A stretch of 64,000 bases of DNA, taken from positions 59,753,673-59,817,672 of the forward strand of contig NC_090288.1 of assembly GCF_037392515.1 (NCBI RefSeq), given 5' to 3'. Position numbers and translations under genes: made by a program. Positions 34,421-47,600 of this stretch are shown here, piece by piece. The stretch is from Haliotis asinina. Taxonomy: Eukaryota; Mollusca; Gastropoda; Lepetellida; Haliotidae. The notes beneath the pieces were generated by a model that saw only the letters and a list, made by a program, of their open reading frames with translations, was not told the DNA's origin and made no database searches. How positions within the stretch are numbered: the stretch's first letter is position 1; each line of letters starts with the position of its first letter.

Positions 34421-37400
34421 AATGTCTGGGTGACTTGGTGGTGTGACCACAATAGAGTAGAGGAACTGTGTAATGATTTAACCGCCAACCTGCTACTATG
34501 CTCAAGAGGAAAGTAGTACACAGGGAAGAGTTGCGCCTATCACAGCGATACTGACATGATTTTGTGTGTACTTTGACGTGATCGTGAACAAAAGGACAAA
34601 GGCTGCACTTCCGTGTTTCTTGCCATCAAGCTAAATACGAGTGTGTTTAATATCGACGTATTATACTCTTGGAAACTGAAAAATGACGTTATTTTTGTCC
34701 TATGATAATGCGTTTGTTGTTGTTTATTGCTTCCTTGTGACATAGACCTTGTATAAGCCAGGTCATCAATTTGTATTATTTGTTTAGAGTTATTAAATGA
34801 CTGAGTGCATTAGTTCACGTTGCCCCAACCCAGTCTTAAGAGCCAAGGGTGGAACCAAGACCCCCACCCCCACCCCCACCCCCACCACCTCCCCTTTTCT
34901 CTGAGGAGCATTTCTAGCTAATCTCTGAACTTTATGATTCAAGCGCGCGCGCGCGCACGCATGCCCGCGCGCACACACACCTAAAAAATACAGGATTGGA
35001 ATAAACAACCATTGTACAAACTTATAAATTATGTGGCTACGACCCTCTCACACTCTCATTAACTTAGTGTACGTGTAATTTCAGGTTTTTGTTTTTAATA
35101 TTTGTTATCAATAAGAACAGACGTCCATTTGTTTAACGCGGATAACACGATCCCGTGCACTTATGTTACAAGCAGGAGATGTCAGTGTCCGATCATGTGG
35201 CATAGACGCCTGTCACTCAGTACCGTGCCGTTAGTTTTAGACCCCTGTAGTCCGAAACATTTGTTTCGTTCTGATGTCTGTGGAAAGATGTTTACAGATC
35301 GTATCCCGTCACAAATTATCTGAAGTATTGACTAAGGTACTCCACATACCGATGGCCTTCCGGGTTATAATGTCCTTCCTGTATTGGTTACACTCCCTGC
35401 TTATGTCCTATTACCAAATGGTCCCTTTCACACCCGAACGATCCTCGTACATCAACAGTTATAGGGTGGATACCAAACGTAAAATCCAAATCCCCCTGAA
35501 AATACTGTTGTAACAATATCCCATTAGCAATATCGTATTTACGGGTTTTGTCCCTGTACACAACGAATGAAAGGACATAATCCCGAATCCGTTTCTAACT
35601 TCATGTTGTCAGGACATTATCAGGTCAAACGCTAGAAACGTTCTCTGTTTCTGTTGTGGACAAATAATTGCATTTCGTCTTCACAGAAAACTGAAGACGC
35701 CCAACAAGAATGATAAGGTTTAAACGTCTTTCAGTAAGCCAAGGTGTGTTTTCTTTCATACATTACTCTTATATTTTAAGGATGCTTCGGCAAACGTTGA
35801 TGTCAATTAAGTACTCACTGAATTACTCACTCTAACGTTCCCACGGCGTTACTAGTGACTTTCTTCAACAAATTATTAGCTCTTTCAGAGCAATTATCTT
35901 CTATTTTCAGAAGTAACCTGAATTCAAATTAAATATTTAGGAGTTGTGCTTTTCTTAATTCAAAATGCTTTCATTGTATCTACATCTGTGGAGTAAGATA
36001 TTTTGTATTTGAAGTTAGGCTTCTGTACATACAGGCTATTGGCTGCCGGTCTTACAGACGATTGCGCCGGTTATTGGTCTGTTGCAATAAGCAAGTGGTC
36101 CGTAAACTGATTTCGCTTTGAAGTGATAATATTGGGAGCGTGTGGTATTTACAACTGGGTATAAATCAGCAGGGTTAAGTGTCGTAAGAAATATTGTCAC
36201 CTGCATGATTTTAGAGATGTGCGTTTGTCAACTTGTGTGAAAAGTATTGTACACGTTTGATGTTGATGGACATGTTATCCTTGATAAAATTGCTCCAGAG
36301 GACCACGCTCTGTCGTCACTTCCCAATCACATGGACCTTGACTAGAGGCCACTTGATTCGGTCCTAAACAAACGTAAAGGTTGACTTCTGAAGATTGAAG
36401 AGTTTGGGCAGGTTTTATAGTGAATCTCTGTTCTTGTAAAATCACACTTTTTTTACTTTTCACGTAAATTTCATTTTGTAATCTATGACGGATTAATATT
36501 TCATTAGGGGTGAGGGTTTTTTTTCATCTCTTGAAAATGGCTCTTCGGCATATATTAATTCCTAGGTGTAATCAACATTACAAACTGCTGCACTTGTAGT
36601 TAAGGGTACCTCACAGTCAACGTTCAGTTGGGATTAACAGTAGACAATCATGATTCAGTTAATAGCAGTAAAGTTCTTGCAAACAAATCGTTGTCATGAC
36701 TACAGGTCACAAGTTTAAGTCCCTGGAATGTCCAGAAAAATCTTTGTCCTGAATACATCTCTACGTATTCCTACAATATCCAGTTGACAGTATTGGCAAA
36801 GTTGCGTGCATAGGGCATGCCAAGAAACCAGAATGCCGTCATGTTTGTATTTAATCTAATTCCCCATACCGTACACGAAGGAAGCACCCGTCTTCTTTTT
36901 AAGAAGAGGAGAGAAAGAAATAAAAGAAGAAAATATCGCAGTAAATTATCGAACCGTTTTGTTGACATTCCCGAGACCGGTCAGTGAATTAGAAAACAGG
37001 GGCTTTATTGACAAACTTCAGGTATATTTCTCACAACGACTTTATGATATTGATTCTCTCACTTGTACCGTGTCACCCTGGATAACGGTGTGATTAAATA
37101 CAAGATAAGCAAACAGAGTGTATTTTGAAGCGAAAAGACCATTACCGTGAGCTTTTCGAGAAGAACTAAATGAAAATAGCAAGAGGCACATCACCGGAAC
37201 GTTTGACAAGATCAAGTCTCTCCTCTATGAACAAAAACATAACTGTTTGATTTGCTGGGTGTTCTTAACAAGGGGACGTAACTCTACAGAATGGTATAGG
37301 ACATAAGTTTTGCAATCCGGACTTCTTTATGATCCGGACAAAAAGTGACGGTCCCATTCATGTCCGTAATAGACAGATTCCACTGTATATCGAAACTCTA

Positions 37401-39168
37401 TTTGCATTAAACCAGAAGTTGTTATCCATAAAGCTGAGTGTGCTTTTTTAATGTGAACCCGTGCACGACACTGCTGGACTTATCAAAGGTAAACTCCGTA
37501 TCAGGTTGATAAGACATCATGGATTATAGTCGTACAGCTCATGAACCATGAAGTGGTCATATGCAGGGAGCGAAGGAATGTTTGTTTGGGTTCTCTTTTT
37601 TCTTTTCTTTTTTGTCTGCTGTGTGTGTGTGTTGTTTTTGTTGTTTTGATGTTGTTGTTGGTGGTGGTGGTGGTTTTGGTTTTGTTTCGTTTTTTGTTTT
37701 CTTTTTAATCTTTTTTTTTTTACCTTTGCTACCTAAATACTAGCGGTCAGGTACTACGGAGTATGTGATGGATGCATATATAAACTTATTTTTCCTAAAG
37801 CATTACACATCGAGGGTAACACAACTGCCTGTTTTAGGAATATAGTTCTTGTATATCCCGAAAGCTTTGTAATGTGCTGATAGTGATATTTCATCTAGAT
37901 CCTATGTAGTTGGTCATACAATTTCCCAATTTAATTCCGTTTTCGCGAATGAACGTTTCGTAATTAACATAATAATAGACCGGTGTCACAAACCAGGTGT
38001 TATCATACACGATCAATATTCCCAGATCAATTCTGACGGACACACCATAAACCATACGAGATTATTGACGAATGTACACACTATTTACTTTGATGAAATA
38101 TGAAAATGATTTTGTAATGAGCCGCAAAGCGTGACAGTACACTGAAGATTGGATCGCTGATTAAGTCAAGTGGTTCGTGTTTGCCGTGGACTGCGACTCT
38201 CTAGTATAGGAGTTCTCTATGAAAAGACCCACTCGAGAAATACCATTCATCGCCTTGTGTTGGTGGTTTAAATATCTGCCTTTGAGCCGGTAAGTTAACG
38301 ATGAGAGTGGATTATGGGTCTTGCTTAGTTCGTGTTGTCTTGGTGTAGGTAAACACACAGATATGTAGTCCTCAGGTTTCTCCTCAATTGTGTAATGACT
38401 TGGTGGATAGGAAAGGACTAGTACCGAGGATACTACAGAAGCCTTACTCAACAAACTAGCCCGGTGAGAAAAATCTTCAAATGTACTTATATTTCATGTA
38501 TATATATATTATACAGTTTCAAACGTTATTTGATAAAATTACACACCGTACATATAACTAAAACAAAATTCGTGGAGACGTTTATACATGATTTGTAACA
38601 AATTCCTCAAACTTAACTCGAGTCATTAAACATTTGAAAATCACAACAGGCGATGTTATATGTATGTATCTATCCGTGACGTCTATGTAACCGAGTCTTT
38701 TGATGTAAAAAATAAAGAAGTACACATTCAAATTGTTGAGGTCCAAGTCTATCAATGTTACAATATGTTTTTATCTTTCTGTGACAGAATATGAAAGTTC
38801 ACAAATTTTCGCGACCAGTGGAAATTGGAAATTGTTCAGTAAGGGGATATTTTTTAAATATTGGTATAAAAATATCAGACATGTGCATTGTTACGAGTTT
38901 GTATTTTCTGTACATTTTGTTATTAATTGAGTAATAATTATTATTGGGTCACAACATTTAGTGTTTTGAATAATAATAATGATAATAGATGATATAATAG
39001 ATGGTCAGAATTTTTAAGTTTTGGTAGCAGGCTGAAATTATCTGCCCTTGGTTTTAAATTTGTTACTTCCGGGAGGCTGCTAGAGCATTTTACAGTGTTG
39101 GCGATAGTCGTATGTGCTCGAACTTTCGGAAAATGACTGAATATATATAAAGGCTAGTTGCCGTGTTC
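34421..39168. other. Intergenic region between the divergent RPTP and cadherin genes
   Basis: The two genes are transcribed away from each other, so the RPTP promoter (minus strand, just right of 34420) and the cadherin promoter (near 39140) lie here. No TATA box was evident for the RPTP gene. Simple sequence includes (cccccac)n at 34859-34890, a gcgcgcgc tract at 34943-34975, and a T-rich, gt-rich stretch at 37590-37735. No conserved coding exon was seen. Confidence 0.6.
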
Positions 39169-39172
39169 AGAT
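39142..39172 (+). promoter_or_regulatory. Candidate TATA-box promoter of the cadherin gene
   Basis: A TATATATAAAG motif (39142-39152) lies about 27 bp before an initiator-like ttcagatt (A at 39169). A spliceable non-coding exon follows immediately. The spacing suits a Pol II core promoter. The start site is inferred. Confidence 0.45.
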
Positions 39173-39282
39173 TCATATTACCGGAGTAATATCTTTCCGC
39201 ATCTGTCAACGCCCGAAACTGCTGTCAGACGCTCGCCGTGTTACAATCTGCATAACTGTTTCTCTCTCGCACTAAGACTTTG
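39169..39282 (+). other. Candidate non-coding first exon of the cadherin gene
   Basis: About 114 bp between the TATA-linked start and a consensus donor (gactttg|gtgagt). It would splice to the acceptor atttcttacag at 41511, giving 41 more bases of leader before the start codon. There is no in-frame coding content. Confidence 0.45.
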
Positions 39283-39624
39283 GTGAGTTTGTTATATTAT
39301 ATTTTGTGACCCATAGCCTTACATTTTGTCTCACTTGTATTGTATTTGAAATCCGTATTGTGAAATTGATTTGTGACTTTGTATAACTTGCTTTCTGCTT
39401 ATTAATAATACAACATTTAAATGGTTTAGTCTGTCTTTGTTCTGTTTTGATGGTTCACGGTGGGTTTCTTACATCGTTTGTCACGGCAAATTCTTAACCG
39501 TAAAAGCATGTGGTGTCATTTAACCATTTTTCTCCCGTATATGTGAAGTGTGGAGTTTCGAATTATAAATTCAAAATGTCTGTGAGCCTGTTAGATTTGT
39601 TTACTGTATGTCAGCACTACCAGT

Positions 39625-39805
39625 GAAGATACGGGTTAGAACTGGTCTTCAGTAACCTAAGCTTATCGTAGGGGGCAACTAACGGGATTGGGTGGTCAGG
39701 CTCGCCGACTTGGAAATACGATCGTATCCCAAGTGTGTAGATCCATCTAATGTTGTTTATCACTAGATTGTCTGGTCCAGACTGGGTTAATTACAGACCG
39801 CCGCC
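39625..39805 (+). mobile_element. SINE family B fragment
   Basis: It shares ggcaactaacgggattgggt, ggtcaggctcgccgacttgg and tagattgtctggtccagact with the family. It is joined directly to the hairpin at 39811. Confidence 0.7.
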
Positions 39806-39810
39806 ATATA

Positions 39811-39957
39811 AACTAACGGCAAAAGAAAATATACCAAGTCGAAATATATGATATTACAAAACGACAAACCACCAAATGGTAATGAATTTCAAGTAATGTC
39901 GTTTTGCAATAACAGTGATTTCGGCTTGGTGTCGTTTCTTTTGCTAGTTACGTTTAC
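39811..39957. mobile_element. Hairpin MITE
   Basis: Left arm actaacggcaaaagaaaata...attacaaaacgaca is matched in reverse complement by tgtcgttttgcaataa...ttcttttgctagttacg, with arms of about 55 bp and a short loop (ccaccaaatggtaatg). It lies in the cadherin leader intron. Confidence 0.7.
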
Positions 39958-40244
39958 CTTAAATGCAGCTGTGAAAACAAGTCTTGCTCAGATTTAGATA
40001 TTTACAACAGATTATTTAAAACAACGGAGATCATGCGGTTCCGTTTTATCTGCACGTTTGCTAAGTTCTATGTCTCTAAGGAAAAAATATCATAATATTT
40101 TTATACGTTATATCTACATGTATATGACACACGAGATGTCATTATATCATTACAAATTATCGTAGTACATTTCAGAAGACATGCCACATGTACATTTGTC
40201 ACTGTTCCACAACATGTGATGTACATGTGATCACAATAAAGCCG

Positions 40245-40510
40245 TAAATATACCGTGACAGACACTGTCCTCAATACACAATGTTTGTGTGTCCGTGGAT
40301 ATACCGGAGCATACGCTGTCCGCAGTACACGATTTGTGTGTTTTCGTGAATATACGTGACATAAACTATCCTCAGTACACAATGTGTGTCCGTAGATATA
40401 CCGGGACAGACACTGTCCTCAGTGTGTCTATGGATACATGTGTACGGACTCCTTGCCCTCAGTATGTACTTTGTGTCTATACAAAGATATCGGCACAGAC
40501 GGTGTCCGTG
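40245..40510. repeat. Degenerate minisatellite, unit about 57-60 bp
   Basis: Four to five diverged units share gacactgtcctcagtacaca and gtgtgtccgt(g/a)gatataccg. A separate run of about three 24-bp units (ggataaataggggaaccttg) lies at 40625-40690. Confidence 0.7.
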
Positions 40511-41523
40511 GGTATTTTGAGGATTAACAAAAAGCAAGACAAACAATATTTTGTCCCAATTTCTAAACACAAACAACAACTCTGGCCCTATCCCACATCT
40601 GCACATGATTCACCATATTAAATTAGGGGTACCTTGAGGATAAATAGGGGAACCTTGACGATAAATAGGAGTGCCTTGACGAAGGAGAGACCTTGTATCC
40701 ACTCTCTTTGTCCTGTTTTAACGACTGATAGTTGATCACTTAAGGCAGATGTTCTTTGATCTAATGTAACTCTTGCGACCTCATGGACGTCATCTGCACA
40801 TAGTTCGTATACAACAACGATGTGAGTATATGCTGATCACACGTTGGTTTTAATTAGATGTTTATGATTCAAGTTTTCAATAACATTCTGTAAGTCATCA
40901 ACTACTAATTGACTGGTGTCTCAATGGTTCCCATCCAGTAAGTAAAATGTGACATGTAGGTGTCCCACCAAACACCAGCTCGTCAATACGAGAACACCGC
41001 TTCGTGGAAGCCTACCCTCTATAGCAATATTAACTGTTCAATAACGCGGTTCTCAATGTTGTCCCGTGCAATATTGAAGGGGAAAAGAAGCAATAAGTTA
41101 GAGGGCCCTAGAATCAAGTTAATATCACTTAATCATAATCCATACTGACTTCATTAACTGCAAAGGGGACAGTGCATAGAAGGACTGATTGACGTCAACA
41201 ATCGCTCTGAAAACACTTTCACTTATCCGCACAACCCTGGGACTTCTTATATAGGAGTTTATTGACTCTGGCGAATGGCAGTCAGCGTTCAGCGGAGGGG
41301 CTGAGGTGATACCATTCAGACTGGAGTCAACGTTAACTGCTCGCCCATCAGCTTTATTGACATACACTTTCATATATTTACCCTTTCTTGCCGTTGTACT
41401 CACTGTTTGTTATTGTCCGGGGTAGGCGAGAGTCGCATTTCATTTCATAAACATATTAGGGATTCTGTTCGTCACAGTTACCATCACTTCATGTATTTAC
41501 ATTTCTTACAGATCAACCGTGTG

Positions 41524-41556
41524 ATGCGTTTTAACTTGGAGAAGCGGAGACGATGA
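41524..41556 (+). promoter_or_regulatory. Upstream ORF overlapping the cadherin start codon
   Basis: In the leader exon an ATG at 41524 opens a 10-codon ORF (MRFNLEKRRR) whose TGA overlaps the cadherin ATG in the arrangement ATGA (41553-41556). If the leader is as predicted, ribosomes would have to scan past or re-initiate, which could lower translation. Whether it is used is unknown. Confidence 0.5.
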
Positions 41557-41604
41557 AAGCAGTATGTCTTTGTCTGTGGCTGTTACTGGTATGGGAGACC
41601 TCGG
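41553..41604 (+). CDS. Cadherin gene exon 1: signal peptide
   Basis: The ATG opens MKAVCLCLWLLLVWETS, a strongly hydrophobic secretory signal, ending in phase 1 at donor tcgg|gtaaga. The next exon (42514) resumes in phase with GSPVVTSP and then the first cadherin repeat. Confidence 0.85.
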
Positions 41605-44600
41605 GTAAGACTATACCACGCAGTTATAATTTCTTTTGTAAACATCGTCTTAAACATCCGTCGTAATGGTATTTAGTTAAGGAAATAATAATAACATTGA
41701 CATAGCTTTATTTACCCACAAGGTGCAATTGTTCTGTAAATTGTTTTGTATTATATACATCATCCTTGTAATGACAATTATTTCATGAGTTTTACGCTCA
41801 GTATATTTTAGCACAATTTTAATGTACAGTCGCGTCTCATAGGCTTGAAGAGGCCGGATATTTTCTACAACATACCGATGAAATGTACTTACTCACGTTA
41901 AAAAATATGTGACTCGGAATAAACTAGTCTTCTTCTTCTTCTTCTTCTTCTTCTTCTTCTTCTTCTTCTTCTTCTTCTTCTTCTGTTCCTTCTCTTTCGG
42001 TTCCTTATGGGTTTGTAATTGAAATGCTCATTGAGTTAATGAGTGGGGTTCAACACATATTTCGTATTTTAATCGTATTTTAATCGTATTTTAATCGTAT
42101 TGAGTCGTATTTTAATCAGGACAAGTTTTGGAATGACTTTCCACAGAGATGCAAAATACTCAATTTTAAAACCCCCATTGTGTCGACAACCCACGATCAC
42201 AACATCCCGGGATGGGGACTGGACGTAAGGTTGGGCTGAGAAAATGCTAGAATGCTTGTGTAACCAACATAATCAGTTAGATTAAATCATTCAGTATTCA
42301 CTCAATGTTTGAAGTTATGACTCAAGAAGTATGGAGCATCGATGTGCGCAGTTGGGAACCGATGACATGTGTCAACGAAGTTAGCAAGCTTGACCACCCG
42401 ATCCCCTTGGTGGCCTCTAATAACAAGCATTGTCTCCTTTTATGGAGCCGGTCCCTAATCAGAATGATCCTAACTAAATCAGGCAGTTTAATTACACGTG
42501 TTTTCATCCCTAGGGTCCCCCGTGGTAACATCGCCTCTAGCTGACGGCAGCAGCACCGTCAATGTACCGGAGAACACGGCGACGGGGACAGTCATCTTCA
42601 CCGTCCTACCGACGACAGCTACGTGGACGTACTCATTGGCCCCTGTGGGGAGTCCCTTCAGCATTAACGGTGGTGGGTCGGTGCAGGTTGCCTCTGCTCT
42701 GGACTTTGAAACGGCTCCAGGACCACATATACTGACCATCACGTGAGTAGATCACCTTGTGGGGTCGACACTACACCTCTCAGCGCATGAAGATATACTT
42801 TGTCCGGGATACCTGGGTATGGTGAGGTCCTACAGGAGATGCAACCATCTGGTGTTGCAGCCGCGTAAGGTGGAGTCGCGTACTTGTATCTAATCTATCT
42901 GACGCCTGCAATCTTCCATGTGTCCCATCTTGGACAGAGTATGATCGTCATGGCTACTACTTTATAAATGACATGTCGCCAGATCTGAATATAGCAATAC
43001 TAATCTGAGAAACACTGAGGGCCGATAGTAAGGATGTCGTGATACAAACCTGGAGCGAGACATTGGTTGATGTACACTCGATGTTGGTGTATGTTCCCTG
43101 AGCCCGTAATGATCTTATCAAATACCTCCATGTTAAAGCACGGGAACAAAACGTTTTGTAGCCATTGTCGACAGACAAGAAAAACAAATTTAGAGTTTTC
43201 TTCCTTCCATCGATTTGCATTCTCAAAACATCGCGATTCAATGTTATTCGAGATAAAGAATTACGTCCAAGTGTGTTCGGCATTCCCAGTTGGATACATT
43301 GAAATATTAGTGGCTTGCAAGCGAGGTACATTGAAAATAACAGAAGAATAATAGCCGATCAGAAAACGACATTATGTATGAGATAATAGATATCAGATAG
43401 CTGTGAAGAGCTGTGAATCCCATTCACTAGGGTTACTGACGCCGCCGACCCTCCGCCAACGGACGCCACACTAACAGTCATCGTCACCAACGTGTACGAT
43501 GAGGCCCCTACCATCACAGGGACTTTCACCGCCACGACAAACGAGGAGGTGGCAGTGGGAACGACACTGACGGTGGGATATACCGTCAGCGACGTAGAAA
43601 CGACTAACGGCGATGTCCTCACCTACAGCCTGCTGGGTGAGTTAATATTCGGGACCCGTTTCACAAGGCTTGCGTGTAGTGACGTACTGTTAAATTCTAG
43701 TAGGTAAGGTGAAGTGTAACGTACTTAAGAAATCGCTCATAAGATGGAGTGCATGCGTGCGTCTGTGTGACTGCTTATAGTAGCCCTGGCTTAAGCTGGT
43801 TTTATGCTGCTAGAGTACATGAGTACCCCACTCAGACACATTATACAGTCACCGAGCTAGCCAGTCCATGATGTATCCATTAATGCCAAGAGCTAGATAG
43901 GGACAAACAAGTACCATATGTTACTGTCTATTGCTATGACGCGGCCGTGGATCCTACCCACGACCGTCCGCACTCCGAGTGGACACTAGACCACTACATC
44001 AGAGACGTGTTCGTTAAATACCAATAATATACAAACCCTACGTCAAATGAAGCTAGGAACTATACCTTGGGTCAGCGGGGTTTTTTTTCGTTTTTTTTTT
44101 CGGTTTTTTTTTGTTTTGTTTTTGTTTTTGTTTTTTTGGTTTATTTTTTAACGAAATTTAGACAACATTGGAAGATATCGAATTTCCTTTATTGAACTGT
44201 TTTCAATTTTGAGTTTATCGGACTCATATACTTATTATGGAAATGTTGAAGAGGACATGGTAAGTAAGAGAGCAGCAACCTCATGGTACTCCCTCTCGTA
44301 CAGGTCCCGACACGGCATATTTCCAAATCGACGCCAACACCGGTGTCATCAGCATCAGGGACCGTATCGACCATGATGCTGCAGGGATCACCAGCCTCTC
44401 CATCACCGTGCAGGTGACTGACAGCGGGGGCAACACTGCGTCACAGGCGATCTCCATAACCGTCAACGACATCAACGACAACACACCTGTCTGCTCACCC
44501 AGTACAATCTTTCCAACTGTGGCAGAGAACAGCGGCACAGGTCATACGCTCTTCCAGACACTGTGCATCATTGACCCGTGGCATCATTCTTGACCGTATC

Positions 44601-47600
44601 GTTATATCAGTCCTCGTTATATCGTCATATCATTTTTTATTTTATCTTAATATTATTCTGGACTATATCGCAATATTAATCTCTACGATATCGTCACATT
44701 ATTCTTAACTGTGTATTCATATCTCTCTTGATTATAGTGTGGTATTTTCTTTGATTACATTGTCACATTCCTCTTGGCTATGTTGTCACATCATTATTCA
44801 CTGTGTATAGTTTTGTCATCCCATACTATGCCGTGACATCATTCTTGAGTATATCATCATATCATTCTTGACTTCCCCGTGACATTATTTTTTACATATG
44901 TAATTCATCATTCATATCTTATTTACCCCAAAACCGTTCTGTATTAACCCATCTTAATGTGATTGTTCTATGTCATCATTCTTCATTAGTCGTGCTGTTG
45001 GGGTAGCCCAGTGGGTAAAGCGTTCGTTAGTCACGCCGAAGACCCGGGTTCGATTCCCCAAAAGTGTACAATGTGTGAATATCAGTAATTTCAGGAATAT
45101 CGCTAACAGCCGAGTAAAACCATACTGACTCACGGACTCTTCATTTGTCCATTCAGTCGTGTTGTCTATTTGATACAGTTATTGGTCTGGCTGTTGAACG
45201 GTTGTTTTTCTTTTTGTTTTGTAAAAGTTTCGTTGGATATTTTTTTGAGGGGGTAGGGGATGGAGGTGGTGGTGATTGTGTTATAAGGAGTGTTCTCTGT
45301 ATTTCGCTGTTTCATTGTCCTGGTTCAGCGTTTAGCTGTAACACGGTGTTCTTCCTTGATTTACCAGCTGCACTGCCGTACATTCTTCACCCCTTACATC
45401 TTATACAGTTTGGTCCGTCATGTTCTGCTTGCAGGGACCAATGTTGCTAGTGTCGCATGCACAGACATTGATACTTCACCCAACAGTGACATCACATACT
45501 CAATCTTCAGCGGTGACGACGCCAACCCCAACCAGAAGTTCGCTCTGACTGGTACCGCTATTCAGACGACAGCCACGGCCTTAGACTTTGAGACCAAGTC
45601 AACGTACACGTTGATCGTTCACGCAGTCGACACACCTGCTACCGGTACGCCTAAGACGGGAACGATCACAGTCACCGTGCAGGTGCGTATGTAACACCTA
45701 GAGACACCATGGCAACTGCAACACTTGTATCACTGCAACATGGCTTTCCTCCTACGTGACGCTTAGAGGCCGAATATCACTGGAATACTGTTCAGTGTAT
45801 TCACTAACTGCATCCGCGACCAAGACGACCATAACACCTCATGCTTGTTAACACATCTACAAGTGCACTTCTGACACTAAGGGTGCCGTATTGGTCTGAA
45901 GAGACACGCTTGGTTGTGTAGTATTGCGTAACACTACAAACGTATAACGTTTGTAACAACAACGTTAGAACGACACTAGCCTTCAACAGCTCAACACTAG
46001 TGGTGGTGTGTGGTCTTGTGCATAGAACCCAGGCCACATGTAGCTGAAGCAAAGCAACGCTGGCTGTCGAAAGTTCTTGGATGGGTGACCGTGTTTAGCA
46101 CCTTTACTCCTCGCCCCCTTTGTCTTTTACAGTACAAGACTTCGCTTCGAGACTACCTTTCGATAGAACATTCCTGGTCTATTTCTCCCTCATAGCAACA
46201 TCATGACACTACCCTTCCACAACACAATCCTATTAAGACGCTTCCTTCTACAACAAAACATCAGTGCGACGCTACCGTTCGACAACACAATAGTAGTGCG
46301 ACACTACCCTTCTACAGCACAGCAATAGCACGACACTACCCTTCTACAACACAGCAATAGTACGACACTACCCTTCTACAACACAATCCTAGTACGACAC
46401 TACCCTTCTACAACGCAATCCTAGTAGGACACTACCCTTCTTCAACACAATCCTAGTACGACACTACCCTTCCACAACGCAATCCTAGTAGGACACTACC
46501 CTTCTTCAACACAATCCTAGTACGACACTACCCTTCCACAACACAGCAATCGTACGACACTACCCTTCTACAGCACAGCAATAGTACGACACTACCCTTC
46601 TACAACACAGCAATAGTACGACACTACCCTTCTACAACACAATCCTAGTACGACACTACCCTTCTACAACACAATCCTAGCACGACACTACCCTTCTACA
46701 ACACAATCCTAGTAGGACACTACCCTTCTACAACACAATCCTAGTACGACACTACCCTTCTTCAACACAATCCTAGTACGACACTACTCTTCCACAACAC
46801 AGCAATAGTACGACACTACCCTTCTACAGCACAGCAATAGTACGACACTACCCTTCTACAACACAGCAATAGTACGACACTACCCTTCTACAACACAATC
46901 CTAGTACGACACTACCCTTCTACAACACAATTCTAGTACGACACTACCCTTCTACAACACAATCCTAGTACGACACTACCCTTCCACAACACAGCAATAG
47001 TACGACACTACCCTTCTACAGCACAGCAATAGTACGACACTACCCTTCTACAACACAGCAATAGTGCGACACTACCCTTCTACAACACAATCCTAGTACG
47101 ACACTACCCTTCTACAACACAATCCTAGTACGACACTACCTTCTACAACACAATCCTAGTACGACACTACCCTTCTTCAACACAATCCTACTACGACACT
47201 ACCCTTCTACAACACAATCCTAGTAGGACACTACCCTTCTTCAACACAATCCTAGTACGACACTACCTTTCTACAACACAATCCTAGTACGACACTACCC
47301 TTCTACAGTACAGCAATAGTACGACACTACCGTTCTGCAACCCAATAGTACGACGCTACTGTACAAAAATAGCTCGACACTACTCTTCTACAAGTCATTA
47401 GTTCAACACTACCCTTCTGCAGCACAATAGTACGACACTACCCTTCTACAACACAACAGTGGTAAGACACAACATAACGTTATTACGCCCATAATCTATA
47501 CTAAGCTCTGTGCAGGTACTTCCTGTGAATGAGGCTGACCCAGTCTGGGGAACAAATGTGCCGGCTGGTACCACGTTCGATGTGTCAGAGTCGTCTCCCC

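Noticed and set aside
34859-34980. C-rich and gcgcgc tracts as a CpG-island promoter for the RPTP gene
   Set aside because: They are short simple repeats about 450 bp from the start codon with no accompanying core promoter motifs. The evidence is too weak to call.
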